Notes under the pieces: model-generated
Told to the model about the DNA's origin: nothing
The model's database searches: none
The model's input: only the letters and a program-made list of their open reading frames with translations
DNA from: Acrocarpospora macrocephala
GTDB taxonomy: Bacteria > Actinomycetota > Actinomycetes > Streptosporangiales > Streptosporangiaceae
NCBI RefSeq assembly: GCF_009687865.1
Contig: NZ_BLAE01000033.1
Coordinates: 1-64,000, forward strand
Length of the DNA stretch: 64,000 bases
Direction: 5' to 3'
In this document: piece after piece, positions 8,158-16,777 of the stretch
How positions within the stretch are numbered: the stretch's first letter is position 1
How the letters are laid out: each line of letters starts with the position of its first letter
Position numbers and translations under genes: made by a program

Positions 8158-9189
8158 GGGGGCGGCCGTGCTCTGGCGGACCACCAAGGTCGTGGCGAGC
8201 TCCACCCTGGTCTGCGCGGGAGGCCGCCCCGAGGCCAGCCCGACGGCCAGTTCGGCGGCGGCGGCGCCCATGTCGGTCAGCGGCTGGCGCACGGTGGTCA
8301 GCGGCGGCCCGCACCACCGGGTGAACTCCAGGTCGTCGAAGCCGACCACGCTCAGATCCTGCGGCACCCGCAACCCGGCCCGCCTGGCCGCCTCGAACAC
8401 GCCGAGCGCCTGCAGGTCGTTCCCGGCGAAGACGGCGGTGGGCCGGTCGGGCAGGGCGAGCAGCTCGGCTCCCCTGGCCAGGCCGTCCTCGAAGGCGAAC
8501 GCACCGTCCCGGACCAGCGCGGGGTCGACCGGGATCCCGGCGGCGTCCATGGCGGCGCGGTAGCCGTCCAGCCTGGCCCGCGCGCACAGGAAGCCGAGCG
8601 GGCCGCTGATCTTGGCGATCCTGCGGTGGCCCAGGTCGAGCAGGTGCCGGGTGGCGGCCACCCCGCCGCTCCAGTTGGTCGCGCCCACCGACGGGATGGC
8701 GTGCCCCGGCTCGCCGGTCGGGTCCAGCGCGACCAGCGGGATCGCGCTGGTGGACAGCAGGCCCTGCTGCTGCGGGGTGAACCCGGCGTAGACGGCGATC
8801 ACGGCGGTGGGGCGGCGGGCCAGCACCTGCTCGATCCAGCCGCGCCCGGGGGCGAGCCGCCCGCGCATCTCGCTGAAGCCGACGGCCAGCTCGTGCGCGC
8901 GGGCCACCGACTCCACGCCGCGCATGATCTCGATGGCCAGGTGGCTCTCCAGGACCGAGAACACCACTTCGAGGATGGCGGCGGGCTCGACCGCCTCGGG
9001 GCGGCGGTAGCCGTGCTCGCGCAGCAGCTCCTCGACCCGCCGCCGGGTGTCGAGGGCCACCCCGGCCCTGCCGTTGATCACTTTGGAGACCGTCGGCGCG
9101 GAGACGCCCGCCAGCCTGGCGATGGTGGCGACCGTCATCTCGCCCCGACGACGCCCGCGCCGCCGCGCCTCGGGATCCGTCGCCGTCAC
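8152..9189 (-). CDS. LacI-family transcriptional regulator
   Basis: A 345-residue sugar-responsive repressor. An N-terminal basic tail (RRRGRRRGE) leads into the LacI helix-turn-helix (MTVATIARLAGVSAPTVSKV, then NGRAGVALDTRRRV), followed by a periplasmic-binding-protein-like effector domain with FAGNDLQALGVF and the typical LSVVGFDDLEF segment near the C-terminus. It is divergent from the ROK operon (117 bp between starts) and upstream of the CE1-like esterase, whose promoter carries a LacI-type palindrome, so control of these flanking genes is the simplest hypothesis. Its stop codon lies inside the 24-bp repeat array. The inducer is unknown; relatives commonly respond to xylo- or cello-oligosaccharides. 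Confidence 0.88.
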   Translation of the reverse strand: MTATDPEARRRGRRRGEMTVATIARLAGVSAPTVSKVINGRAGVALDTRRRVEELLREHGYRRPEAVEPAAILEVVFSVLESHLAIEIMRGVESVARAHELAVGFSEMRGRLAPGRGWIEQVLARRPTAVIAVYAGFTPQQQGLLSTSAIPLVALDPTGEPGHAIPSVGATNWSGGVAATRHLLDLGHRRIAKISGPLGFLCARARLDGYRAAMDAAGIPVDPALVRDGAFAFEDGLARGAELLALPDRPTAVFAGNDLQALGVFEAARRAGLRVPQDLSVVGFDDLEFTRWCGPPLTTVRQPLTDMGAAAAELAVGLASGRPPAQTRVELATTLVVRQSTAAPA

Positions 9190-9228
9190 GCGGCGAAGTG
9201 TACATGGGTCACAACTCGGTCGCGGCGC

Positions 9229-9257
9229 TTGACTAGTTCGGAAAGACTCTTTACTTT
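9229..9257 (+). promoter_or_regulatory. Promoter of the ROK/GH4/kinase operon
   Basis: TTGACT at 9229-9234 and TACTTT at 9252-9257 are separated by 17 bp, a good match to a vegetative sigma factor promoter. The expected start point, about 9264, lies just before the palindromic operator at 9266-9286, so a bound repressor would block initiation or clearance. Confidence 0.6.
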
Positions 9258-9265
9258 CATTGGGT

Positions 9266-9286
9266 GGTTAGGAAACTTTCCTAACC
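9266..9286. promoter_or_regulatory. 21-bp perfect palindromic operator (ROK type)
   Basis: GGTTAGGAAA and TTTCCTAACC are exact inverted repeats around a central C. The element lies immediately downstream of the TTGACT/TACTTT promoter and 19 bp upstream of the ROK start codon. TTAG-GAAA-type inverted repeats are the usual form of operators for ROK repressors, so autoregulation of the operon by its first gene is likely. Confidence 0.7.
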
Positions 9287-9305
9287 GTTCTGGGAGGGAC
9301 TCACC

Positions 9306-10526
9306 GTGAGCCAGCTCGTGCCCGGCACGCCGAGCCTGCTGCGGGCGATCAACGACAGGGCCGCGCTGCAGGTGCTGCTCGACCGGGGGCCGCTGACCCG
9401 GCCCGAACTGGGCGCGCTCACCGGGCTGTCCAAACCGACCGCCTCCCAGCTGCTGTCCCGGCTGCAGGAGGCCGGCCTGGTGGTGCTGGACGGCATCCGC
9501 GAAGGCCTGCCGGGCCGCACAGCCGAGTTGTACCGCATCAACGCGGCGGCCGCGCACGTGGCCGCGCTGGACGTGACGCCGGCCAGGATCGCCGTCGCCG
9601 TCGCCGATCTTACCGGCACGGTCGTCGCCGAGCACCGGCTGGCCACCCCCGGACGGGCGGCCGGGGACCCGAAGGGTGTGGTGGCGAAGGTCCGGGCCGC
9701 GCTCGCGGGGGCCGGTCCCGGCCTGCCCCGGCCGAACCGCGTCGTGATCGGCATCCAGGGCGCGCTGGACCCGGGCACCGGGCGGCTCGGCTACGCGGCG
9801 CACATCCCCGGCTGGCACATGCCCGACCTGCTCGGCAGGCTCCGGGACGGGGTCGGGGTGCCCGTGGACGTGGAGAACGACGTCAACCTGGTCGCGCTGG
9901 CCGAGCAGGCGCACGGCACCGCGCGCGGGCACCGCGACTTCGTGCTGCTGTGGGCGGACGCGGGCATCGGGTCCGCGCTGGTGCTGGGCGGCCGCCTGCA
10001 CCGGGGCGCCACCGGCGGCGCGGGCGAGGTCGGCTACATGCCGGCCGTGGGCGCGCCGACCGCCCGCGAGGTGGGCGAGGGCGCCGACCACGGCTACCAG
10101 GCGCTGTCCGGCGGCCCGGCCGTGCTGCGGGTGCTGCGCGAGCACGGCCTGCGCGGCGCCACCCCGGCCGTGGCGGTACGGCACGCGGTCCGGGCGGCGG
10201 ACGGCGGCGGCAGGCTCGCGCCCGCCGCGCGCGAGGCGCTGGGCGAGGTGGCGGGACGGCTGGCCATGGGCCTGGCCGCGGTCACCGCGGTGGTGGACCC
10301 GGAGCTGGTCGTGCTCTCCGGCGGCATGCTGCTGGCCGGAGGCGAGACGCTGCGGGCGCTGATCGAGCGCGAGCTGCACGCGCTCTGCCTGCCCAACCCG
10401 CCCGTGCGGCTGTCCACCGTGGCGGGCAATCCCGTTCTCGCCGGGGGACTGGATCTCGCCTTGGACGCCGTACGCGACGAGGTGTTCAGTTCGACGAAGG
10501 TTCTCATGACAGGAGCACACGGGTGA
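9306..10526 (+). CDS. ROK-family transcriptional repressor
   Basis: A 406-residue protein with an N-terminal winged helix-turn-helix (about residues 10-75; LTRPELGALTGLSKPTASQL) and a C-terminal sugar-kinase-like ROK domain (DVENDVNLVALAEQAHG, then GIGSALVLGGRLHRGATGGAGEVG). The Cys-rich zinc motif of many ROK kinases is absent, which fits a regulator. It starts with GTG at 9306 after GGGAGGGA. It is the first gene of a three-gene operon with GH4 glycosidase and sugar kinase, linked by 4-bp overlaps. It probably represses the operon through the palindrome at 9266-9286 and responds to the sugar or sugar phosphate handled by the other two enzymes. Confidence 0.9.
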   Translation: MSQLVPGTPSLLRAINDRAALQVLLDRGPLTRPELGALTGLSKPTASQLLSRLQEAGLVVLDGIREGLPGRTAELYRINAAAAHVAALDVTPARIAVAVADLTGTVVAEHRLATPGRAAGDPKGVVAKVRAALAGAGPGLPRPNRVVIGIQGALDPGTGRLGYAAHIPGWHMPDLLGRLRDGVGVPVDVENDVNLVALAEQAHGTARGHRDFVLLWADAGIGSALVLGGRLHRGATGGAGEVGYMPAVGAPTAREVGEGADHGYQALSGGPAVLRVLREHGLRGATPAVAVRHAVRAADGGGRLAPAAREALGEVAGRLAMGLAAVTAVVDPELVVLSGGMLLAGGETLRALIERELHALCLPNPPVRLSTVAGNPVLAGGLDLALDAVRDEVFSSTKVLMTGAHG

Positions 10527-11782
10527 AACTCGCCGTGGTCGGGGGCGGCTCGACGTACACGCCGGAGCTGATCGACGGGTTCGCGCGGCTGCGCGGCGAG
10601 CTGCCGGTCAGTGAGGTGGCGCTGGTCGATCCGGACGAGGGCAGGCTGGCGCTGATCGCCGGGATGTCCCGGCGCATGCTGGCCAGGGCCGGGCATCCGG
10701 CCCGGGTCACCACGTGGACGGATGTCGCGGCGGGCGTGGCCGGGGCCGGGGCGGTGCTGCTGCAGCTGCGGATCGGCGGGCAGGCCGCCAGGAACGTGGA
10801 CGAGACGCTGCCGCTGGAGTGCGGCTGCGTCGGGCAGGAGACGACCGGCGCGGGCGGCCTCGCCAAGGCCTTGCGCACGGTTCCCGTCGTGCTGGACATC
10901 GCCGCCACGGTGCGGGAGCACGCGCCGGACGCGTGGATCGTCGACTTCACCAACCCGGTCGGGATCGTCACCAGGGCGCTGCTGGACGAGGGGCACCGGG
11001 CGATCGGGCTGTGCAACGTGGCCATCGGGTTCCAGCGCCGGTTCGCGCAGCGGCTCGGGGTGGATCCGGCCCGGATCTCGCTCGGGCATGTCGGGCTGAA
11101 CCATCTGACCTGGGAGCGGAGCGTCCTGCTGGACGGCGTGGAGGTGCTGCCCCGGCTGATCGAGGAGCACGGCGAACCGATCGCGGCCGAGATCGGGCTG
11201 CCCGCCTGGGTGGTGCGCCATCTCGGCGTGGTGCCCTCCTACTACCTGCGTTTCTTCTACGAGCACGACGCCGTGGTGGCCGAGCAGAGGGCCAAGCCGT
11301 CCAGGGCCGCCGAGGTCAAGGCCATGGAGGACGCGCTGCTGGAGATCTACGCAGATCCGGCCGCCGACACCAAGCCGGAGCTGCTGAACCGGCGCGGCGG
11401 CGCGTACTACTCCGAGGCGGCGGTCGCGCTGATCGCCTCCCTGGTGAGCGATCGGGGCGACGTTCAGGTGGTGAACACCCGCAACGACGGCACGCTGCCG
11501 TTCCTGGACGACGACGCCGTCATCGAGGTCCCGGCCGTCGTGAACGCCTCCGGCGCCAGGCCGCTGCCCGTGCCCGCCGTCGAGCCGTTGTTCCGCGGGC
11601 TGATCGGCAACGTGTCGGCGTACGAGACGCTGGCCCTGGAGGCGGCGCGGCACGGCGGCGCGGACCGGGTCAAGGACGCGCTGCTGGCGCACCCGCTGAT
11701 CGGGCAGGCCACGCTCGCCGCCGAGCTGGCCGACCGGCTGATCGCGGCCAACCGGGCCTACCTGCCGTGGGCGGCCCGGTGA
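10523..11782 (+). CDS. GH4 6-phospho-glycosidase
   Basis: A 419-residue NAD- and metal-dependent glycosidase of family GH4, probably of the 6-phospho-beta-glucosidase branch, acting in the cytoplasm on phosphorylated disaccharides. The N-terminal NAD site is LAVVGGGSTYTPEL. Family motifs are NPVGIVTRAL, the metal-ligand Cys in GLCNVAIGFQ and the metal-ligand His in HVGLNHLTW. The start is GTG 10523, overlapping the ROK stop by 4 bp (GTGA); the longer upstream frame lacks family sequence. GH4 enzymes use an oxidation-elimination mechanism, so NAD and a divalent metal are needed. No PTS or ABC sugar transporter is adjacent, so how the phospho-sugar arises is not shown here unless the neighbouring kinase makes it. 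Confidence 0.9.
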   Translation: MKLAVVGGGSTYTPELIDGFARLRGELPVSEVALVDPDEGRLALIAGMSRRMLARAGHPARVTTWTDVAAGVAGAGAVLLQLRIGGQAARNVDETLPLECGCVGQETTGAGGLAKALRTVPVVLDIAATVREHAPDAWIVDFTNPVGIVTRALLDEGHRAIGLCNVAIGFQRRFAQRLGVDPARISLGHVGLNHLTWERSVLLDGVEVLPRLIEEHGEPIAAEIGLPAWVVRHLGVVPSYYLRFFYEHDAVVAEQRAKPSRAAEVKAMEDALLEIYADPAADTKPELLNRRGGAYYSEAAVALIASLVSDRGDVQVVNTRNDGTLPFLDDDAVIEVPAVVNASGARPLPVPAVEPLFRGLIGNVSAYETLALEAARHGGADRVKDALLAHPLIGQATLAAELADRLIAANRAYLPWAAR

Positions 11783-12798
11783 GGACCGTGCTCGCGGTCG
11801 ACGGCGGCAACAGCAAGACCGACGTCTGCCTGGTCGCCGAGGACGGCGCCGTCCTGGCCGCCGGGAGAGGCGCGGGCTTCGCCCCGCAGAGCGCCGGGGT
11901 GGCCGCCGCCATCGACGTGATCGGCGAGACCGCCGCCCGCATGCTGCCCGGCGCTCGGCCGCCGTACGCCGACCACATCGCCGCCTACGTCGCGGGCGCC
12001 GACCTGCCCGTCGAGGAGGACCGGCTCCAGGCCGAACTCCGCTCCCGCGGCTACAGCTCCAGCGTCGTGGTCGCCAACGACACCTTCGCCCTGCTCCGCT
12101 CGGGTTCGTCCGCCCCGTGGGGGGCGGCCGTGGTCTGCGGCGCGGGCATCAACGCCGTCGCCGTCGCCCCCGACGGCCGGGTCGCCCGCTTCCCGGCCCT
12201 GGGCCGCCTCAGTGGCGACTGGGGCGGCGGGTCCGGCCTGGCCGAGGAGGTTCTCTGGCACGCGGCCCGCGCCGAGGACGGCCGCGGCCCCGCCACCACG
12301 CTCACCGACGCGGTCCGCGAAACGTTCGGCACGCCGTCCGTGGAAGCGGCCGTGATCGCCTTCCACCTCGGCGACATGGCCATGGGACGCCTGCACGAAC
12401 TGGTCGCGCCCCTGCTCGGCATGGCCTCCGGCGACCCCGTCGCCCGCGCGATCGTCACCCGCCTGGCCGAGGAGATCACCCTGCTCGGCACGGTCGCCAT
12501 GCGCCGCGTGGGCCTGCTCGCGTCCCCTTGCGAAGTCGTTCTGGGCGGCGGCGTCCTCACCGCCCGCGACCCGCTGCTCACCGCCCTGATCGAGGAGCAG
12601 TACGCGGCGAGGGCCCCACACGCCACGCTCCTGGTGACCGAGGTCCCCCCGATCGTCGGCGCGATCCTCCACGGCCTCGACCACCTCAAGGCCAAGCCCT
12701 CCGCGTACGACAAGGTCCGCGCCCATTTCCGCCAGCCGGTCGGGGCGGATCCTGAGGGCGGCGTCACGGCTCAGGGGGCGATCGCCGGGGGGCGGTAG
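11779..12798 (+). CDS. BadF/BadG-type sugar kinase (GlcNAc kinase-like)
   Basis: A 339-residue ASKHA-fold ATPase of the BadF/BadG/BcrA/BcrD family, whose bacterial members next to glycosidases are mostly N-acetylglucosamine or glucosamine kinases. The phosphate-1 loop is AVDGGNSKTDV at the N-terminus, followed by GAGINAVAVAPDG, GDWGGGSGLAEE and the adenosine motif EVVLGGGVLTA. It starts at GTG 11779, overlapping GH4 by 4 bp, so translation is probably coupled. The context suggests it phosphorylates the sugar released or used by the GH4 enzyme. Its 3' end overlaps the convergent Lrp-type gene by 28 bp. The substrate is not fixed by sequence. Confidence 0.8.
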   Translation: MRTVLAVDGGNSKTDVCLVAEDGAVLAAGRGAGFAPQSAGVAAAIDVIGETAARMLPGARPPYADHIAAYVAGADLPVEEDRLQAELRSRGYSSSVVVANDTFALLRSGSSAPWGAAVVCGAGINAVAVAPDGRVARFPALGRLSGDWGGGSGLAEEVLWHAARAEDGRGPATTLTDAVRETFGTPSVEAAVIAFHLGDMAMGRLHELVAPLLGMASGDPVARAIVTRLAEEITLLGTVAMRRVGLLASPCEVVLGGGVLTARDPLLTALIEEQYAARAPHATLLVTEVPPIVGAILHGLDHLKAKPSAYDKVRAHFRQPVGADPEGGVTAQGAIAGGR

Positions 12799-13217
12799 TC
12801 GTAGGGGGTGCTCAAGACCACGGTCGTCCGGGTGGACACGTTGGCCGACGCACGGATCTGGTTGAGCAGGTCCTCCAGTGCCGACGGCGACGCCACCCGC
12901 ACCTTGAGGATGTAGCTTTCGTCGCCCGCGACGCTGTGGCACGACTCGATCGCGGTCAGGTGCCGTAACCGATCCGGCGCGTCGTCGGCCGCCGCCGGAT
13001 CGATCGGCTTGATCGAGACGAACGCCGTCAGCGGCAGCCCGATCTCGTCGTAGTCGATCAGCGCGGCGTATCCCCGCAGCACGCCCCGTTTCTCCAGGCG
13101 GCGCACCCGCTGGTGCACCGCGGACACCGAAAGGCCGGTCTCCTTGGCGAGGTCGGTGAAGCTCATCCGCCCATCGGCGGCCAGCAGCGTCACGATGCGG
13201 CGATCGATCTCCTCCAC
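12771..13217 (-). CDS. Lrp/AsnC-family transcriptional regulator
   Basis: A 148-residue regulator with an N-terminal helix-turn-helix (EEIDRRIVTLLAADGRMSF, then TDLAKETGLSVSAVHQRVRRL) and a C-terminal RAM ligand-binding domain ending in the common TTVVLSTPYDYRPP tail. I prefer GTG 13217 because the product then begins at the conserved VEEIDRR, and because the upstream alternative (GTG 13268) lies inside an inverted repeat that looks like an operator. Family members form octamers that sense amino acids and often autoregulate. No amino-acid gene is adjacent, so the target is unknown. The gene is convergent with, and overlaps, the sugar kinase. Confidence 0.85.
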   Translation of the reverse strand: MEEIDRRIVTLLAADGRMSFTDLAKETGLSVSAVHQRVRRLEKRGVLRGYAALIDYDEIGLPLTAFVSIKPIDPAAADDAPDRLRHLTAIESCHSVAGDESYILKVRVASPSALEDLLNQIRASANVSTRTTVVLSTPYDYRPPAIAP

Positions 13218-13236
13218 CCCGCAAACGGTACCGCCG

Positions 13237-13270
13237 CCGTGACCACTCCCGGACCCGGAAGTGGTCACGG
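13237..13270. promoter_or_regulatory. Inverted repeat upstream of lrp-type gene
   Basis: CCGTGACCACT at 13237-13247 and its exact complement AGTGGTCACGG at 13260-13270, with a 12-bp spacer. The near arm is 20 bp upstream of the chosen GTG start, a fitting place for Lrp autoregulation. Confidence 0.5.
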
Positions 13271-13356
13271 CCTGATTCCATCAGTAGCCGTCCGTCGCCT
13301 CACTTGCCCCACCGGCCCCAATCGGCACATTTAGGGGCGATTTTGCTCGTTTGGGC

Positions 13357-13977
13357 TCAGTCGGCGATGAAGCTCACGCTGGCCACCTCGTAGCCCCTGG
13401 CTTTGGACCCGCGCACGTGCATGACCACCGCGCCGCCCTCGTAGGAGTACGCGCACGCGTATCCCTTCGGCTCCTTGCTGCAGCCCTGGTAGAAGTGCGT
13501 GACGCCGTTCGGGTCGTACTTGACCTTGAAGCGGGTGTCGACGGCGGCCTGGGTCGCCACCTCCAGCGCCTGCCGCCGGTCCCCCAGCACGAACGCCTTG
13601 TGGAAGTGCTTGGTCACGGTCCCCGGGGACGCGAACCGCGAGCGGTAGACCCGCGTCACCTTGTTGCCGGTCACGACCATGCCGAGACCGTTGAGGTCGC
13701 CCGGCACGTTCACGCTGGTGTGCACGAACCGGCAGTAGTTGCCCTTGCACCCGGCGAACTTGTCCGGTGCCTTGAACACGTACGCGAAAATACTGTTCAC
13801 CGCCCCGGGTGTCGCGACCTTGGCCGCCGCCACCTTGTCGTTCTTGAGCCAGGCGTGGAACAGCTTCTTCGCCACCGTGGCGGGCGCGGGCTTGGTCTGC
13901 GCGCTGGCCGGAGCGGGAAACATCATCACGGCGCCCGCCACCACGGCGACGCCACCTAAAGCGATTCGAGAGAACAT
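13357..13977 (-). CDS. Secreted protein with internal duplication, unknown function
   Basis: A 206-residue exported protein with a clear signal peptide (residues 1-26, ending APASA). The mature part appears to be two copies of one fold: residues about 35-70 (VAKKLFHAWLKNDKVAAAK-VATPGAVNSIF) and about 118-150 (VTKHFHKAFVLGDRRQALE-VATQAAVDTRF) align, and each is followed by a Cys pair (CKGNYCRF; CSKEPKGYACAY), probably disulfides. I do not recognise a named family. It stands alone between the lrp-type gene and an NmrA-like oxidoreductase. An extracellular binding role is possible but is only a guess. Confidence 0.75.
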   Translation of the reverse strand: MFSRIALGGVAVVAGAVMMFPAPASAQTKPAPATVAKKLFHAWLKNDKVAAAKVATPGAVNSIFAYVFKAPDKFAGCKGNYCRFVHTSVNVPGDLNGLGMVVTGNKVTRVYRSRFASPGTVTKHFHKAFVLGDRRQALEVATQAAVDTRFKVKYDPNGVTHFYQGCSKEPKGYACAYSYEGGAVVMHVRGSKARGYEVASVSFIAD

Positions 13978-14160
13978 GCCCTGAAACTACTGGCAGCCCC
14001 TTGCGCCCTGGTTGACCCCGGCTTTCACTCGATCCGCATCCGTGAAATGCCTGCTGACACCCATGCCACGGTCTAAGTCGTACATGTCGCGATTCGGGCG
14101 TTAAGGGCCTGGGCACTCTGGCCACATCATGAGCTACTCGGCTCAGACGGGGAGGTTCCG

Positions 14161-15075
14161 GTGCCCGATGAACGGCCGATTCTGGTGACCGGGGCCGCCG
14201 GAGGGGTCGGCGCGGTCGGGCGGACCGTGGTCGAGCTGCTCCGGCGGGACGGCCTGCCTGTTCGTGCGCTCGTGCATCGGGAGGACGAGCGGGTCGAGGC
14301 GTTGCGGGTTATGGGCGCGGAGGTGGTGGTGGGGGATCTCAGCCGCGCGCCCGACGTCGTGCGGGCCGTGGAGGGGTGCCGGCGTATGTACTTCGGTATG
14401 AGCGTCTCGCCGGACTATCTGGAGGCCTCGCTCACCACGGCTGCGGTCGCCCGCCGTTACGGAGGGCTGGACGCTTTTGTGAACATGTCCCAGATGACCG
14501 TCTCGCAGATGGATCTGATGAGTACGGAGGAGTCGGTTCATCAGCGGTATCACTGGCTGGCCGAGCAGGCGCTGAACTGGTCGGGTGTTCCGGTTGTGCA
14601 CGTCAGGCCGACGGTGTTCATGGAGAATCCGCTTTTCATGATCTTGGCGGTCTCGTCGATCAAGAAGGATGGGACGATACGGCTGCCGTTCGGCTCGGGC
14701 CGTACCTCTCCGGTCGTGGCGCATGATGTGGCCGAGGCGGTGGCCGCGATTCTGCGGTCCCGTGGCCCTCACGTTGGGAATGTCTACGAACTGACCGGTC
14801 CCCGATCGTGTGATTTGACGGACATGGCGGCGGAATTCTCCGAGGTGCTCGACCGGCCGGTCACCTACATCGACGTTCCGCTCGGCGAGTGGGTCGATCA
14901 GAGCCTCCGGCCCCTGAATCTGCCTCCGCATCTGTTCGACCATGTGGTCACCATGGCCCGGCTGCACGCCAAGAACCGTTATGACCGCGTCACCGCCGAC
15001 GTTGAGCTCCTCACCGGAAAGCCCGCCTCGGGTATCCGCGAATTCCTCGAATTCCACCCGGAGTTGTCGCTCTGA
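14161..15075 (+). CDS. NmrA-like NAD(P)-binding atypical SDR
   Basis: A 304-residue atypical short-chain dehydrogenase of the NmrA/HSCARG group. The N-terminal Rossmann motif is ILVTGAAGGVGAVGR; the usual catalytic YxxxK is not obvious, and the region holds ALNWSGVPVVHVRPTVFMEN, typical of NmrA-like proteins. These act either as NAD(P)H redox sensors or as quinone or NADPH-dependent reductases. The start is GTG 14161 with an upstream GGGGAGG. It appears monocistronic, flanked by unrelated genes, so the substrate cannot be inferred. Confidence 0.8.
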   Translation: MPDERPILVTGAAGGVGAVGRTVVELLRRDGLPVRALVHREDERVEALRVMGAEVVVGDLSRAPDVVRAVEGCRRMYFGMSVSPDYLEASLTTAAVARRYGGLDAFVNMSQMTVSQMDLMSTEESVHQRYHWLAEQALNWSGVPVVHVRPTVFMENPLFMILAVSSIKKDGTIRLPFGSGRTSPVVAHDVAEAVAAILRSRGPHVGNVYELTGPRSCDLTDMAAEFSEVLDRPVTYIDVPLGEWVDQSLRPLNLPPHLFDHVVTMARLHAKNRYDRVTADVELLTGKPASGIREFLEFHPELSL

Positions 15076-15119
15076 AGGGCTGGCCGGGCCCCCAGTGCGG
15101 GAGCCCGGCCGGTGGGGAA

Positions 15120-16736
15120 TCAGGGGGAGGTGCAGGTGTAGGCGGTGGGGACTGAGGTGTTGCCGTTGGGGCGGCTGCCCTGGAAGCCGAAGGACGTGCT
15201 GGCTCCGGCGGCGAGGTTGCCGTTGTGGGCGACGTTCTTGGCGGTTACCGTCTGGCCGCTCTGGGTGAAGGTGGCGTTCCAGGAGCCGGTGACGGTGTGG
15301 CCGGCCGGGAGGGTGAAGGTGACCGTCCAGGAGGTGATCGGCGAGGTGCCCGCGGTGACGGTGACCGGCTGGATCACGTAGCCGTTGCCCCACTGGGTCT
15401 GGGTGGTCGGGACGACGGTGCAGGCGCCGCCGCCGGTGCCTCCGGTGGTGGTGAAGGTGCCGAGGGGGGAGTTGCCGGAGAGGTTGCCGGCGTTGTCCCG
15501 GGCGCGGACGTAGATCTGGTAGGTGGTGTTCGCGGTCAGGCCGGTGAGGGAGAGCGTGGTGCCGGTGGTCTGGCCGAGGAGCGGGTCGGTGGCGCCCTGC
15601 TCGCGGTAGACGTTGTAGCCCGCGAGGCCGGAGCAGCCGGAGTCGGTGGAGGCGGCCCAGGTGAGGGTCGCGCCGGAGGCGGTCACGCCGGACGCGGTCG
15701 GGGCGCCCGGGGCGCTGGGTGGGGTGGTGTCGACGCAGGTGCTGGGCTGGGTGGTGAAGGTGACCAGGCCGGAGTTGGCGGAGAGGTTGCCCGCGGCGTC
15801 CCTGGACCGTACGTAGATCTGGTACTGGGTGTTCGGGGTCAGGCCGGTGAGGGTGACGGTGTTGGTGGTGGGCGAGGCCAGCAGCGGGTCGGTGGCGCCC
15901 TGCTCTCGGTGCACGTTGTAGCCGGCGACACCGCCGGTGCCGCCGGTGGAGGCGGTCCAGTTGAGGGTGGCGCCGGTGGAGGTCACGTTGGAGGCGACCG
16001 GGGTGCCGGGCACGCTGGGCGGGGTGACGTCGCCGCCGCCGACCAGGGGGGCCAGCACCGGGTACCACGCGTTGGACATCTTCTGGTCGCCGGCCGCGTT
16101 CGGGTGCACGCCGTCGTAGGTGTCGGTGGCGGTGTTGAAGCCGGTCCAATGGTCGACCACGGTGATCGGCGAGGCGGCGGTGGTCTTGCCCGCGGCCCAG
16201 GCGGGGATGGCGTTGTTGAAGTCGACGACCCGCTGCGGGCAGGGGCCGCAGGCGCTGGCCGCCATTGGGATGATCTTGGCGACCAGGATCTTCATGTTCG
16301 GGTTGCTGGCGCGCATCTGGTCGACGAGCTTGCCGAACGCGGTGAGGATGGTGGCCGGGGCGATGTTGCTCCACACGTCGTTGGTGCCGAAGTGCATCAG
16401 CACGACGTCGGGATTGGTGGCCGACAGCCAGCCGGGCAGCTGGTTGGCGTTGGCGACGTTGGTGGCGAGGAACCCGCCGTGGCCTTCGTTGTCCCCGTCG
16501 TACGGCACCCCGCAGCCCTGGGGGCCGAGCGTGCCGACGAAGTCGACGTTGGTGAGGCCGTTGCTCTGCAGGCGGTTCCAGAGCAGGGCCCGCCAGCAGC
16601 CGGGGGAACCGGTGATCGAGTCGCCCAGCGGCATGACGCGCACGGGGGCGGCCTGGGCGGGGGCGGTGAAGCCGAAGACGACTGCCCCCACCATGGTTAG
16701 CAAAATCGTGAGAAAGGTGCTGATTTTTCGGCGCAT
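15120..16736 (-). CDS. Secreted SGNH esterase (CE3-like) with FN3-FN3-CBM2
   Basis: A 538-residue exported enzyme. Signal peptide about residues 1-30. The SGNH hydrolase blocks are all present: Ser40 in MPLGDSIT, Gly in GHGGF, Asn119 in HFGTNDVW, and Asp208/His211 in DGVHPN. This fits acetyl-xylan esterases of family CE3. Two FN3 modules (about 235-435), related to those of the 6-kb esterase and with the same YNV(Y/H)REQGATDPLL core, precede a C-terminal CBM2. It likely removes acetyl groups from xylan outside the cell. The start ATG has CAGGAG upstream, and an inverted repeat lies at 16750-16777. Confidence 0.85.
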   Translation of the reverse strand: MRRKISTFLTILLTMVGAVVFGFTAPAQAAPVRVMPLGDSITGSPGCWRALLWNRLQSNGLTNVDFVGTLGPQGCGVPYDGDNEGHGGFLATNVANANQLPGWLSATNPDVVLMHFGTNDVWSNIAPATILTAFGKLVDQMRASNPNMKILVAKIIPMAASACGPCPQRVVDFNNAIPAWAAGKTTAASPITVVDHWTGFNTATDTYDGVHPNAAGDQKMSNAWYPVLAPLVGGGDVTPPSVPGTPVASNVTSTGATLNWTASTGGTGGVAGYNVHREQGATDPLLASPTTNTVTLTGLTPNTQYQIYVRSRDAAGNLSANSGLVTFTTQPSTCVDTTPPSAPGAPTASGVTASGATLTWAASTDSGCSGLAGYNVYREQGATDPLLGQTTGTTLSLTGLTANTTYQIYVRARDNAGNLSGNSPLGTFTTTGGTGGGACTVVPTTQTQWGNGYVIQPVTVTAGTSPITSWTVTFTLPAGHTVTGSWNATFTQSGQTVTAKNVAHNGNLAAGASTSFGFQGSRPNGNTSVPTAYTCTSP

Positions 16737-16749
16737 GCGTACTCCTGTG

Positions 16750-16777
16750 GTCGGCTCAGGCGATGCTAGGAGCCGAC
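16750..16777. promoter_or_regulatory. Inverted repeat upstream of CE3-like esterase
   Basis: GTCGGCTC at 16750-16757 and GAGCCGAC at 16770-16777, exact 8-bp arms with a 12-bp spacer, 13 bp upstream of the start codon. It may be an operator or an mRNA hairpin affecting translation of the esterase. Confidence 0.4.
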
